A stretch of 64,000 nt of DNA from contig NW_005434540.1 in assembly GCF_000315625.1 (NCBI RefSeq), positions 3,918 through 67,917 of the forward strand, in the 5' to 3' direction. The notes beneath the pieces were generated by a model. That model made no database searches. It was given only the letters and a program-made list of their open reading frames with translations, and was not told where the DNA came from. Positions 11,501 to 21,600 of the stretch are shown here, piece by piece (the first letter of the stretch is position 1; each line of letters begins with the position of its first letter). A program made the position numbers and the translations under genes. Source of the DNA: Guillardia theta CCMP2712 (lineage: Eukaryota; Cryptophyceae; Pyrenomonadales; Geminigeraceae).

Positions 11501-14500
11501 TCATTTGCAGAGGACAAATCAACAAGGCAGGCAACTTCAGTATTGCGTTGAGCAGTAACGGTGATGACTACATACCCACCGGTCTTCGTCTTATTTCAGT
11601 AGACTCCCACCTTCTTGAAGTAGACTTCGAGCCCACTGTGGGGTCCTTGTCTGGAGGCACTCGTGTGCTCGTGCGTGGTCGCAGCGCAAGAGGTGGTGTA
11701 GCGATGACATCTGTACTCTTCGGACAAGTGCAAGTCGGATGTTCGATGCTCGCACCGGGCCTTGCATCATGTGTTTCACCTGTTGCCGACGAATCTAGTG
11801 TCTCCATCACTCCCTGCCTTGGAGGAGTATGTATTCGTGGCTGGACGGCGAATAGCGCTTTTCAGTATAGAGCGCTTCCCGTCCTCATCTCTGTCAATCC
11901 TAGCATCGGTCCTCAGGAGGGAGGGAAACTTGTTACAATCACCCTGGAGAATATTGATCTCAGCGACAGGTCGTTTTGCAAGTTTGGGAGCTCGGGGATG
12001 ATTCCAGGTACGACAGTATCTAGTTCTGAGGTAGCTTGTATTACTCCTCGATCAAATTCCTCGATCGTACATGTTCAAGTCACTGTGAATCGTCAAGAGT
12101 ACTCGAGCATTAGTCCTTTTGATAGATATGTATACATGAGTCGAGCAAAGATCGAGAGCATGGTGCCGGACGTTTTGATGACTAGCATCCAACAGGACAT
12201 CACTCTAGTGGGTGGACCTTTCCTCAATCAAGAGCGGATGACCTGCAAGTTCGGGAAGGAGAAGAGCTTTGTAGCCATGCAGATATCCACGAGCGTTTTG
12301 ATGTGCTTGAATGTATTCTTGTCGTCACCTGGAAACGCAAGTGTAAAAGTGCTTTTGGACGACATTCCTTCTATAGATAGCAACATAGAGCTGATGTGCT
12401 TTCAGCCCCCAGTGATCGAGCGCGTCGATCCCTCGATCCTGCTCACGGGAGGATCCATGCTTGTGCAATTCAGAGATCTCCGTGGAGATCCTCGATTATC
12501 ATTGAAGCTGGAGGGTGCTACTTGCGATTGTGTGCGAAAAGGTGACTGGGAGCTTGAATGCAACGTGCCAAACGTTACAGAAGGGGTCCGAGCCTTGCAG
12601 CTCTATGACGAGATGTATCCGGCCGCTTACTATTCACAGAAATTCGATGTGATGGTGCAAGGCCATCGACGGATCATGGAGATACATCCTTCTCTCGTGG
12701 TGACAGGGGCGTCCCAGGGCCTTTCAGTTACGGTCATTGGAGACTTTTTCGCTAGGGGAGCGGTGGCTTGTGCCTTCACTAGCACGAGTACGGACGGTAC
12801 GTACATGACATCGTCCGCAGTCCGATGTCCCTTGCCGGTAATGACAGAGACGACTTTGGAGAGGGAATACTTGTATAAAGTGAGTGTGGGCAACTTCTTG
12901 GTGCACAACGACGAGGGATTGAAATGGATGATTGCTGTCGTGGATACGTTGGCACCAAAGTCATTGTCCAAATTCAACAAAAGCATCATCACTATAGTTG
13001 GTAAACATTTTCAGGAATGGAAATCTTTAACCTCATGCTGTAAGTTTGGATCGTATCAACCTTCCTTCCTTACTGTCTTGTCCGACTCAAGGATGATTTG
13101 CTCGTCGCCTGAAGATCCGCAACGCGGGAACCTCTCCATCTCGCTGAGTGTTGACTGCAAGCATTTCACCAAGTGCCCATCCACAATCTCTCTCCAGGTG
13201 ACCTCTACACCATCTGTAGAGATTATAAGCCCGACACGAGGATACATCAATCATCCGGTAGTTGTCTCTTTCAGACTTCAAGCAGAGCTCGGATCCAGTC
13301 ATCAGTTGTATTGCTGCTGGGGCAATGAGACATATTCCAGCATCGGTCGGACAAGCGGTAGGGGATTCGAGTGCCCGTTTCCACAAGCCAAGCAAGCGGG
13401 TCTCGGGCTCCTGCAAATATCCATGTCACCATACAATTGTTCAAGTGAACCAGAGTATCGGGTACCGTTCGAGCTCATGGGACCTTTGCATGTGGAGAGC
13501 TTGATTCCATCAGTGGGGCCAGTTAACGGTGGGGGACAAATCACCATCGTTGGCAGCGGCTTCCATCAATGCGATCACCTCCAGCCCAGCTGCAGCTTCG
13601 GAAGCTCTCATCCTGGACTCTGCTTGATCGTTACTGACACTGTGATGTTGTGCTCGACGCCTTCTCAAGAGGCGGGTTACTCATCGCTGACCTTGACAAC
13701 CTGTGGCAATACTGTTTCATTCGCAAACATCTTGTTCATGTTTGAGGAACCACCCGAGATCCATCGACTCAATCCGACGACGTTGTCGGCATTGAAGACA
13801 GAAGTCACTCTGATTGGCAGAGGTTTCCGACCCAGTTTACGCATGATTTGTGTGATTGGAGAATCGCAACCAGTGCTTACATCTTACCTTTCCCCGTCGA
13901 GGGAAGTATGTGCTGTCTCAACGCCGGTAACGGGAAATTTGACATTGGAGATATACAGCCACCAAGGTTTTGCACCCATCTTTGTCTGGAACATGGCATC
14001 TATGGCCTCAAGAGTGTTGAGTTGCAGCCCAAGCAGTGGCCCGAAGGATGGAAACACGACGGTACATATCTTGCTCACCATGGAGTCTGCGGGAACCTTC
14101 GATTCTTGTCGATTCGGAGGACTCCGAGTGCCAGTCACAAGGCACCGACGAGATGATATCTCGTGTACAACGCCGCAGGTGTCAGTTGCAGGCATCGTGA
14201 GTGCAGATGTATGTGACGGCGAGTCTTGCATTTTCATGAGCGAATTCCACTTCTATGAAACGGAAAGGCTAATCTCCGTTTACCCATCATCAGGGCCGAC
14301 TACAGGAGGCACTATCGTGACCGTCATCGGGAGCTACTTTCAAGACATTAACATCAGGCTACGGCTGTCAGACGAGAGAACTCAGAGAGCCATCTGGCTG
14401 ACAAGCACAACTCTATTGACCACCATACCAGCAGCAGCATCTGCTCAGCACGTTGACATCAAGGTAGGCAACAACGGGGTCGACTTCTCCTCCGCGAGCG

Positions 14501-16998
14501 CGACCTACACGTACGAGCGAGCCCCTACCGTCACATCGCTGAGCCTCCTTGCCCTTGACGGGAGCTCTGGTCAGGTCGAGCAGGACCACGGACGCACGGT
14601 GCGGGTGATCGGGAAGCACTTTGTCGCAAGCCCGCAGCTGAGGTGCAGCCTGCCGGGGGTCGCCAGATACATCTCTTCTTCCATTGTTCTGTGCCACATC
14701 TTTCCTATTTCCGTCAAGAATGTTACTGTGGAAATCGCCAACGATGGGCTGTCGTTCTCGGATAGTAGCTTGTTCGTGTCGCTCACAAGTGCTGAGCCTG
14801 AGCTTTGTGAACTGGTTTCGCTGACTCCTTCCAAAGGGTCTCTCGATAATGGCGATATTGTTCATGTTTTTATTCACTTGAATAGATCGCATTTCGGACA
14901 ATCATTCACGTCCAAAATCCTCTTCATGAATGTGCCCATGCGGTGCCAGCTTGATGAGCAAGTATTACAATTTTCCTGCGAGTTTCCGCTATTGCACCGT
15001 TCTCCAACAATACCTGCAAAATCGTATTCTTTTGCCGACAGGCAATCTTCACATATTCTTGTTGAGATTGAAGCAAATCATCTTAGTCTCCAGTGTGTCA
15101 AACAATTCATATACGAACCCAAGCCCAGCATTCATTCAGTGGCTCCATCCAGAGTGAGCACAAGTCAGAGGACTGTTTTAGATATCCTAGGATCTGGTTT
15201 TACAGATGCACAAGATCTCATGTGCAGGTTTCTGACAGCTTCATCCGATGATCCTTTCATTAATTCCGCCAAATGGATATCTTCAAGCTTGATCCAGTGC
15301 TTGATGAAACCGATCCATGCTGAGAGCAAAGCTATCACTTTGCAGATATTGAAAGGCGGGGAGGATATTACTGGAGAGAGTTTCACAATTTTCTATGAAG
15401 CATCACCGACGATACTGGAAGCAAGGGTTGTAGGTGCAGACTTGTCTGGAACTGATCTTTTGATACTTGGACAAAATTTTCATGTGGCTGAGCCAGGTTT
15501 TCAAGTGAGGGTAGGAGATACTCCATGTGTTGTCGACCGATTGCAATCCAGTCCAACCTTGATTGAGTGCTCATTTCGTTCTGAAAGAGGGGGAAACTAT
15601 TCGCTTCAGATATCCAACAATGGATTGGATTTTACCACATCTTCTCAGCACATCTATTTGCAAGGGTCCACACAATTTACATGTCAAGCAACCCCCAGCA
15701 TCGGCCCAAGTAAAGGAGGGACGCATATAGTCATCACACATGGCTTTAGGCTTGTAGAGATGACCGACTTGTTAAAATGCTACTTTGGAAATCAAACAGC
15801 AGAGATCCTGAGTCTCTCTTCGTCAACAATAGAAGTTGAGCTTCCTGCACTTCACCGCTTCAAGGATACATATGTAGAAATATCTGTATCTTTGACGAAG
15901 ATTGGCAGAAGGTATGTTTGTGGAGAATTCTACACGTTTTCGGTGCGGAAGCTCTATGCCGAGCCGAGCGTAGGGTACTTGGGCGCAGGGAATACTATCG
16001 CTTTAGCAGTCGAGCCCGCGTTCCCACTTCAAGTCACAAAGAGCCAGAACTGCATATGTTGTCTAGAAGACTGTGAGAATCAAGGAGAAGTGACAACAAT
16101 AGGAGAACAGATGTTTTGTTCACTCCCACCTCTCTCTGTACATGGCTTGATGCAAATGGAATACCAATGTCACAATATAACCATGGCCAAGAATGAATTT
16201 GCATTTGTTGTATTGAGCCAAAGCTTTTTGCAAATCGTTCCCAGCAGGGGCACTTATCTAGGAGGTACTCAGGTATCCTTGATAGGCACCAATTTTTCAA
16301 CGAGAAGAAGTTTCATTCACTTTGGAGATGCAGTTTTGTCAAATTCGGCTTTATCTTCAACTTTGTGCCTTGTCGTCACGCCCGCGCACAAACCAGGCAA
16401 TGTCAGCATTACCATCAGGTCTGAACATGGCTTTTCATCACCCTTGACTTTTGAGTTTCATCAAGGACGAGATGATCCCAATGATTCCAAAGACGTTGAT
16501 CATCGGAAGGATAAGCAGAAAAGCGATAGGACCAGCAAACTCTACGTCCAGCCTTCCTTTGGACCGTTGATGGGCGGTACGAGAGTGGCTGTGACTTTGA
16601 GCGGAGTTCCTGCAGGCTTCGGGCAAGATTATTACACTTTGAAGATTAACAACATACTAGTGCCATGCTTACAGAAAGAAAATGCAAGTATCTGTACGAT
16701 CCCACCATCGAAAAGTGCTGGGCTCGCACACTGTGAGATGCACCCTTCTTCGAGCAAGAGCCCCCTTATGGATTTCGAAGGAAAAATCAACTGCAGAATA
16801 TTCCAGAAATACACTCAATTCAACCAACCTTTGGAAATTCTCGAGTTGTTTACATTGAGGGGGAAAATTACAAACCTGTTAAAACTCTACTATGTCAATT
16901 CGGCTTTCGGCATTCCGTCCCTGCAGTCTGGGTGTCTAGTACCCTCGTCACGTGCCCAGTACCTCATATCGATGCGCCTCCACAGGGCCTTAACCTGA
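5503..16998 (+). CDS. Giant IPT/TIG-repeat surface protein, fragment 2
   Basis: Uninterrupted 3,831-codon frame of IPT/TIG modules that continues fragment 1 after a one-base frame change. It contains block A2 (5515-9318), units of block B (about 9386-10766), block D1 (10768-12836), block E1 (13018-14466) and an AT-richer unique stretch (about 14800-16735). Many N-x-S/T sequons fit an exported glycoprotein. There are no introns and no membrane segments. The frame stops being credible at about 16735: the IPT sequence from PEIHSIQPTFGNS onward lies in another frame, open from 16737. The end at 16998 is therefore a shifted tail, not a real C terminus. The ATG at 5503 is internal to a domain and is not a start. 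Confidence 0.8.
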   Translation: MMCKFGFRHSVPAVWVSSTLVTCPVPHIDAPPQGLNLTVQISNNGIDFSTPSEAARFMYTSLRPIAKLQPTTGLTSETTRVLITGQAGFGGRIAQESGGQVLCQFGSSKALGGRVLDAGIECDAESGIEGKVSVRVSTDGGRSWEDWGLRFEFVKGIDIARVDPSTGPVAGGTRVTIVMGQRYDSESSGLSCMFGQTPSAGVAEVLSSGELVCVAPAAKTEAIVKVYVLSDGQIRSTGSAFRYRHWPKVMGLGPRSGPASRGQTITLQAAGGSWGLEDPAWCRVSGGQALSAAFMTESLMTCRLPPHGRGNATIEASFNGRDWVEVAGRFEYRERCLITGVEPSLGLMGGITSVTLTGVGLKGLGKSRCRIGSSWGSRLLEVSDALVICGAPEGGWGSVMPPGDVGEADGGRVKGLTVGLMLEGASQEACEMKEAYFLYSPLRIDSVSPSSLVQGRQTVVTVVGQTFDEARRVGCKYSEAAGASLQSGASWDTQEGTVITSSMALCKSPQMSGKSEDLSLQVSYDGGQLSSSRLSIRYIPEPTITRLEPSAGSSAGGQVITVIGSNMRASRSGTYCLFGNRGQMPALHVTTSSMECVSARQSSPANVSFEVLFTGVETFTRSQVTFLYMNDSTPLLRPSTGPTRGGISISVYGILRLESTSLSVTCTFGDRRVSAILHTSSHIVCVLPPREEEGSAGFHLREGSRELGSAHFLYRRPYDLVGVSLRQRCEGGVVVALHTEQVLLPQSNTQSESLGCVFVGLEATVQVEGSVTASGRIGCPVPPWKTEELVQIHVLRDYGAELQGSGATFRYQKELTLISVHPSRMVGAASPYTLSILGRGIEPSTDLVCKVGANDQSYRAVYLSSTSMKCQVRVNRPGRFKLMVMRQGATLSNDQLSIEVYNEESIITLVPSQGPDRGGTVVRLYGAAEFDERTRIVFGLEECRIIDVQDQELSCLSPGHFLPGNASSARIKVTAYSLGIMIGSRTFEYQREAQVIDINPSSGDLRGGTWIQVIGAHFNMHTSLSCRFSAWGVSERVTYASRGRARWETSSSLQCSTPAWPTVGLVTVDISNNGVDYSVQSREFLYEQTPTVVNAIATRALTSKIGVASFLVHGLHFSKSRHLRCAGSTAAAKFLTSSALLCAIPLKQEGYTAIEVTNNGQDYSADGFVYDWSTADSDFEGGMMLTPSHGPSDGGTVVQVMNLRVESTQDDSVTCSFDGSDTPGTVVGTSQVKCVSPTLRKMPVDRLIGELGHRVLVEVRWESRNKTRVARSYYAYHTRLQVHGISPSCGPTTGSTQVAVTGSGFLEVASLTCRFGASVGDGSPSSGGLGSWREVPGKWRSSTLVGCSAPAASGEQTMQVQLSNNGVDFSSASATYTYERAPTVTSLSLLALDGSSGQVEQDHGRTVRVIGKHFVASPQLRCSLPGVARYISSSIVLCHISSISVKNVTVEIANDGVSFSDSSLFVSLTSATPRFSEEVQLEPTMGPSRGGTQVTVRLLGAEGLQGVSLSLQVGLEGSAECRYQSGTEYRCQMPEVRSTTNRVLSRYTVPVHLVIEGQPALSRGGVVYTYYVEERVSGLSPCSGPAEGSTQVAVTGSGFLEVASLTCRFGASVGDGSPSSGGLGSWKEVPGKWRSSTLVGCSAPAASGEQTMQVQLSNNGVDFSSASATYTYERAPTVTSLSLLALDGSSGQVEQDHGRTVRVIGKHFVASPQLRCSLPGVARYITSSMVDCVSGGGRVGGNLTVEVSNNGQDWSRDGVSMVRGGSYWISVIPSSGPTSGGNFVSVVMAHGYESPVLTCRFGGVWVSGTRVTSTEISCLVPPSSASVAIALTLISDSLEEWGAATYEYVQYPRIDALVPSYGSTLYPFVISLVGASFVESNMLRCRFSTQDKHGLNTPISWAEAAFQSSTLLHCLSPVLNGNANMIVEVSNNAKDFVANQAAMELHKPPELSRVIPSTILSRLMYSITIYGNGLGMIRGRTCWVGKEGIHLSEVVSDSMVICRGQINKAGNFSIALSSNGDDYIPTGLRLISVDSHLLEVDFEPTVGSLSGGTRVLVRGRSARGGVAMTSVLFGQVQVGCSMLAPGLASCVSPVADESSVSITPCLGGVCIRGWTANSAFQYRALPVLISVNPSIGPQEGGKLVTITLENIDLSDRSFCKFGSSGMIPGTTVSSSEVACITPRSNSSIVHVQVTVNRQEYSSISPFDRYVYMSRAKIESMVPDVLMTSIQQDITLVGGPFLNQERMTCKFGKEKSFVAMQISTSVLMCLNVFLSSPGNASVKVLLDDIPSIDSNIELMCFQPPVIERVDPSILLTGGSMLVQFRDLRGDPRLSLKLEGATCDCVRKGDWELECNVPNVTEGVRALQLYDEMYPAAYYSQKFDVMVQGHRRIMEIHPSLVVTGASQGLSVTVIGDFFARGAVACAFTSTSTDGTYMTSSAVRCPLPVMTETTLEREYLYKVSVGNFLVHNDEGLKWMIAVVDTLAPKSLSKFNKSIITIVGKHFQEWKSLTSCCKFGSYQPSFLTVLSDSRMICSSPEDPQRGNLSISLSVDCKHFTKCPSTISLQVTSTPSVEIISPTRGYINHPVVVSFRLQAELGSSHQLYCCWGNETYSSIGRTSGRGFECPFPQAKQAGLGLLQISMSPYNCSSEPEYRVPFELMGPLHVESLIPSVGPVNGGGQITIVGSGFHQCDHLQPSCSFGSSHPGLCLIVTDTVMLCSTPSQEAGYSSLTLTTCGNTVSFANILFMFEEPPEIHRLNPTTLSALKTEVTLIGRGFRPSLRMICVIGESQPVLTSYLSPSREVCAVSTPVTGNLTLEIYSHQGFAPIFVWNMASMASRVLSCSPSSGPKDGNTTVHILLTMESAGTFDSCRFGGLRVPVTRHRRDDISCTTPQVSVAGIVSADVCDGESCIFMSEFHFYETERLISVYPSSGPTTGGTIVTVIGSYFQDINIRLRLSDERTQRAIWLTSTTLLTTIPAAASAQHVDIKVGNNGVDFSSASATYTYERAPTVTSLSLLALDGSSGQVEQDHGRTVRVIGKHFVASPQLRCSLPGVARYISSSIVLCHIFPISVKNVTVEIANDGLSFSDSSLFVSLTSAEPELCELVSLTPSKGSLDNGDIVHVFIHLNRSHFGQSFTSKILFMNVPMRCQLDEQVLQFSCEFPLLHRSPTIPAKSYSFADRQSSHILVEIEANHLSLQCVKQFIYEPKPSIHSVAPSRVSTSQRTVLDILGSGFTDAQDLMCRFLTASSDDPFINSAKWISSSLIQCLMKPIHAESKAITLQILKGGEDITGESFTIFYEASPTILEARVVGADLSGTDLLILGQNFHVAEPGFQVRVGDTPCVVDRLQSSPTLIECSFRSERGGNYSLQISNNGLDFTTSSQHIYLQGSTQFTCQATPSIGPSKGGTHIVITHGFRLVEMTDLLKCYFGNQTAEILSLSSSTIEVELPALHRFKDTYVEISVSLTKIGRRYVCGEFYTFSVRKLYAEPSVGYLGAGNTIALAVEPAFPLQVTKSQNCICCLEDCENQGEVTTIGEQMFCSLPPLSVHGLMQMEYQCHNITMAKNEFAFVVLSQSFLQIVPSRGTYLGGTQVSLIGTNFSTRRSFIHFGDAVLSNSALSSTLCLVVTPAHKPGNVSITIRSEHGFSSPLTFEFHQGRDDPNDSKDVDHRKDKQKSDRTSKLYVQPSFGPLMGGTRVAVTLSGVPAGFGQDYYTLKINNILVPCLQKENASICTIPPSKSAGLAHCEMHPSSSKSPLMDFEGKINCRIFQKYTQFNQPLEILELFTLRGKITNLLKLYYVNSAFGIPSLQSGCLVPSSRAQYLISMRLHRALT
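5515..9318 (+). repeat. Block A copy 2
   Basis: Second full copy, offset 4,972 bases from copy 1. It contains a local cluster of three single-base deletions and one 3-base insertion at 7668-7746 relative to copies 1 and 5; the rest is nearly identical. It leads into block B, unlike copy 1, which leads into a unique segment. Confidence 0.9.
9386..10766 (+). repeat. Block B tandem units (about 0.87 kb each), first cluster
   Basis: Units start at TQVAVTGSGFLEVASLTC and run through NNGVDFSSASATYTYERAP to VSNNGQDWS. Starts are about 881 bases apart here (9386, 10267). The first unit carries a variant end (ISSSIVLCH) that recurs at about 14670, showing exchange between distant units. Confidence 0.85.
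10768..14466 (+). repeat. Block D1-E1
   Basis: D (10768-12836, from GVSMVRGGSYW to SSAVRCPLP), a 180-base linker and E (13018-14466, from EWKSLTSCCKFG to HVDIKVGNNG). The same D-linker-E order recurs at 33223-36921. D also recurs at 27556 and E at 30592, where the linker is replaced. Confidence 0.85.
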
Positions 16999-18406
16999 CA
17001 GTACAGATCAGCAACAACGGAATAGACTTCTCAACCCCCTCCGAGGCAGCACGCTTCATGTACACCTCCTTGCGCCCAATAGCCAAGCTACAGCCGACCA
17101 CAGGGCTGACCAGCGAGACCACGCGGGTACTGATCACGGGTCAAGCAGGCTTCGGCGGAAGGATTGCACAAGAGAGCGGAGGGCAGGTGCTGTGTCAGTT
17201 CGGTAGCAGCAAGGCCTTGGGAGGTCGGGTCTTGGACGCAGGTATCGAGTGCGATGCTGAGTCAGGCATAGAAGGCAAGGTGAGTGTGCGGGTCTCAACA
17301 GATGGGGGGAGGTCGTGGGAGGACTGGGGGCTGCGATTCGAGTTTGTGAAAGGGATCGACATAGCCCGAGTAGATCCCTCGACAGGGCCTGTGGCAGGGG
17401 GAACACGGGTGACGATAGTCATGGGTCAGCGGTATGATAGCGAGTCGAGCGGGCTGTCATGCATGTTCGGGCAGACTCCGAGCGCAGGCGTTGCGGAGGT
17501 GCTATCCAGCGGAGAGCTGGTCTGCGTTGCACCTGCGGCCAAGACTGAGGCAATCGTGAAAGTGTACGTGCTGTCGGACGGTCAAATCAGGAGCACGGGG
17601 TCTGCCTTCCGATACCGGCACTGGCCCAAGGTCATGGGCCTCGGGCCCCGATCGGGACCAGCGTCAAGGGGACAAACGATCACACTCCAGGCAGCGGGCG
17701 GGTCGTGGGGACTAGAAGACCCCGCGTGGTGCCGAGTGAGCGGGGGGCAAGCTTTATCGGCAGCTTTCATGACTGAGAGCTTGATGACGTGCCGGCTACC
17801 TCCTCATGGTCGCGGGAACGCAACGATAGAAGCAAGCTTCAACGGAAGGGACTGGGTAGAGGTAGCGGGGAGGTTCGAGTATAGAGAGCGATGCCTCATC
17901 ACGGGGGTGGAGCCTTCGCTCGGACTGATGGGAGGGATCACGAGTGTCACGTTGACAGGAGTCGGGTTGAAGGGCCTAGGCAAGAGCCGGTGCCGCATCG
18001 GGAGCAGCTGGGGGTCAAGGCTACTGGAGGTTTCAGACGCGCTTGTGATTTGCGGAGCACCAGAGGGCGGGTGGGGCTCTGTGATGCCTCCGGGAGATGT
18101 CGGAGAGGCAGATGGCGGGCGTGTGAAAGGCCTCACGGTAGGTTTGATGCTGGAAGGAGCTAGTCAGGAGGCGTGCGAAATGAAGGAGGCATACTTTCTG
18201 TACTCACCGCTGCGAATAGACAGCGTTTCGCCTTCCAGCTTGGTACAAAGTCGTCAGACGGTAGTGACGGTGGTCGGACAGACTTTCGATGAGGCCAGGA
18301 GGGTAGGATGCAAGTACTCGGAAGCTGCTGGGGCATCCTTGCAGAGCGGCGCATCCTGGGATACACAGGAAGGGACGGTGATCACGTCGTCCATGGCCTT
18401 GTGTGG
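16737..18406 (+). CDS. Giant IPT/TIG-repeat surface protein, fragment 3 (cut by assembly gap)
   Basis: Frame open from just after a TGA at 16734 to the start of the run of Ns. It begins with a clean IPT domain (PEIHSIQPTF, then VVYIEGENYKP), then the first 1.5 kb of block A. It joins fragment 2 by a frame change between about 16737 and 16850. Compared with the other copies it carries a Gly to Ser change (VQGRQ to VQSRQ, base 18249). From position 16851 it repeats exactly 2,257 bases downstream, so this fragment and the next form a tandem duplication interrupted by the gap. Confidence 0.75.
16899..18406 (+). repeat. Block A copy 3 (first 1.5 kb)
   Basis: Carries only the first 1.5 kb of block A, up to ITSSMALC, then the gap. 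It is part of a 2,257-base tandem unit (16851-19107) repeated at 19108-21366. Confidence 0.85.
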
Positions 18407-18605
18407 NNNNNNNNNNNNNNNNNNNNNNNNNNNNNNNNNNNNNNNNNNNNNNNNNNNNNNNNNNNNNNNNNNNNNNNNNNNNNNNNNNNNNNNNNNNNNN
18501 NNNNNNNNNNNNNNNNNNNNNNNNNNNNNNNNNNNNNNNNNNNNNNNNNNNNNNNNNNNNNNNNNNNNNNNNNNNNNNNNNNNNNNNNNNNNNNNNNNNN
18601 NNNNN
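18407..18605. other. Assembly gap, 199 Ns, inside the giant gene
   Basis: A run of 199 unknown bases. The duplicate copy lying 2,257 bases downstream supplies exactly 199 bases between the matching flanks (20664-20862), so the gap length is consistent with a missing copy of that sequence. Directly right of the gap two single T bases are absent relative to the duplicate (near 18635-18645). This shifts the frame and looks like poor read ends. Confidence 0.95.
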
Positions 18606-21600
18606 TTTGCTTTTCGACGCATTTTCCAATCTGATTTTCTATCTCATCTTGATTCTTTGTCGCATTTTTTCTCCTCCCCATTCGTTTTCATCATTTTGGT
18701 TGATTGATGGTGATGCTAAAGTTGTCTCGAACGAAAAGTGGATTTCTGCAAATCATTCATTCTTGGGTAAATCTGCTAAATCTGATATCTTGGTACATAT
18801 TTCAGAGATACATCCCTCTTTTGGGTCTATTAATGGTGGAACAAAAGTTACTGTGTTGCTTGGTCATTCCCTTCCAACAATATCTCAGATATGGTGTGTC
18901 TTCAATGAGACATTTGTATTCATGGCCAAGATACACAATAAGTTGATAAACTGTATCACACCAAAATCCAAAGGTGCAGGAATCGCACATTTGCATTTGA
19001 AAATGAACAGCATTAGGACTGCAAATTCGATCTCGTTTGAATACATCTTGCCACCCGTCATTCATAACCTCAGGAAAGTACATAACTTGGATGCTGAAAA
19101 TCAAATTTACATTGAGGGGGAAAATTACAAACCTGTTAAAACTCTACTATGTCAATTCGGCTTTCGGCATTCCGTCCCTGCAGTCTGGGTGTCTAGTACC
19201 CTCGTCACGTGCCCAGTACCTCATATCGATGCGCCTCCACAGGGCCTTAACCTGACAGTACAGATCAGCAACAACGGAATAGACTTCTCAACCCCCTCCG
19301 AGGCAGCACGCTTCATGTACACCTCCTTGCGCCCAATAGCCAAGCTACAGCCGACCACAGGGCTGACCAGCGAGACCACGCGGGTACTGATCACGGGTCA
19401 AGCAGGCTTCGGCGGAAGGATTGCACAAGAGAGCGGAGGGCAGGTGCTGTGTCAGTTCGGTAGCAGCAAGGCCTTGGGAGGTCGGGTCTTGGACGCAGGT
19501 ATCGAGTGCGATGCTGAGTCAGGCATAGAAGGCAAGGTGAGTGTGCGGGTCTCAACAGATGGGGGGAGGTCGTGGGAGGACTGGGGGCTGCGATTCGAGT
19601 TTGTGAAAGGGATCGACATAGCCCGAGTAGATCCCTCGACAGGGCCTGTGGCAGGGGGAACACGGGTGACGATAGTCATGGGTCAGCGGTATGATAGCGA
19701 GTCGAGCGGGCTGTCATGCATGTTCGGGCAGACTCCGAGCGCAGGCGTTGCGGAGGTGCTATCCAGCGGAGAGCTGGTCTGCGTTGCACCTGCGGCCAAG
19801 ACTGAGGCAATCGTGAAAGTGTACGTGCTGTCGGACGGTCAAATCAGGAGCACGGGGTCTGCCTTCCGATACCGGCACTGGCCCAAGGTCATGGGCCTCG
19901 GGCCCCGATCGGGACCAGCGTCAAGGGGACAAACGATCACACTCCAGGCAGCGGGCGGGTCGTGGGGACTAGAAGACCCCGCGTGGTGCCGAGTGAGCGG
20001 GGGGCAAGCTTTATCGGCAGCTTTCATGACTGAGAGCTTGATGACGTGCCGGCTACCTCCTCATGGTCGCGGGAACGCAACGATAGAAGCAAGCTTCAAC
20101 GGAAGGGACTGGGTAGAGGTAGCGGGGAGGTTCGAGTATAGAGAGCGATGCCTCATCACGGGGGTGGAGCCTTCGCTCGGACTGATGGGAGGGATCACGA
20201 GTGTCACGTTGACAGGAGTCGGGTTGAAGGGCCTAGGCAAGAGCCGGTGCCGCATCGGGAGCAGCTGGGGGTCAAGGCTACTGGAGGTTTCAGACGCGCT
20301 TGTGATTTGCGGAGCACCAGAGGGCGGGTGGGGCTCTGTGATGCCTCCGGGAGATGTCGGAGAGGCAGATGGCGGGCGTGTGAAAGGCCTCACGGTAGGT
20401 TTGATGCTGGAAGGAGCTAGTCAGGAGGCGTGCGAAATGAAGGAGGCATACTTTCTGTACTCACCGCTGCGAATAGACAGCGTTTCGCCTTCCAGCTTGG
20501 TACAAGGTCGTCAGACGGTAGTGACGGTGGTCGGACAGACTTTCGATGAGGCCAGGAGGGTAGGATGCAAGTACTCGGAAGCTGCTGGGGCATCCTTGCA
20601 GAGCGGCGCATCCTGGGATACACAGGAAGGGACGGTGATCACGTCGTCCATGGCCTTGTGTGGTTCTCCTCGTATCTCACGTCATGGACAATGGGTTTTG
20701 ATCGTTTTCCAAACGTATTTCTCATATTTTTCTCACAGCAATATCTCTGTTTGGATTGTTCCTCAGCCTTTTATTTTATCCATTCAGCCCCAGGTTCTTT
20801 TGTCAAAATTCAATGTGGTTACCGTGTCTGGTTCCAATTTTCATTTTGGTGAATTATCTTGCTTTGCTTTTCGACGCATTTTCCAATCTGATTTTCTATC
20901 TTCATCTTTGATTCTTTGTCGCATTTTTTCTCCTCCCCATTCGTTTTCATCATTTTGGTTGATTGATGGTGATGCTAAAGTTGTCTCGAACGAAAAGTGG
21001 ATTTCTGCAAATCATTCATTCTTGGGTAAATCTGCTAAATCTGATATCTTGGTACATATTTCAGAGATACATCCCTCTTTTGGGTCTATTAATGGTGGAA
21101 CAAAAGTTACTGTGTTGCTTGGTCATTCCCTTCCAACAATATCTCAGATATGGTGTGTCTTCAATGAGACATTTGTATTCATGGCCAAGATACACAATAA
21201 GTTGATAAACTGTATCACACCAAAATCCAAAGGTGCAGGAATCGCACATTTGCATTTGAAAATGAACAGCATTAGGACTGCAAATTCGATCTCGTTTGAA
21301 TACATCTTGCCACCCGTCATTCATAACCTCAGGAAAGTACATAACTTGGATGCTGAAAATCAAATTTACATTGAGGGGGAAAATTACAAACCTGTTAAAA
21401 CTCTACTATGTCAATTCGGCTTTCGGCATTCCGTCCCTGCAGTCTGGGTGTCTAGTACCCTCGTCACGTGCCCAGTACCTCATATCGATGCGCCTCCACA
21501 GGGCCTTAACCTGACAGTACAGATCAGCAACAACGGAATAGACTTCTCAACCCCCTCCGAGGCAGCACGCTTCATGTACACCTCCTTGCGCCCAATAGCC

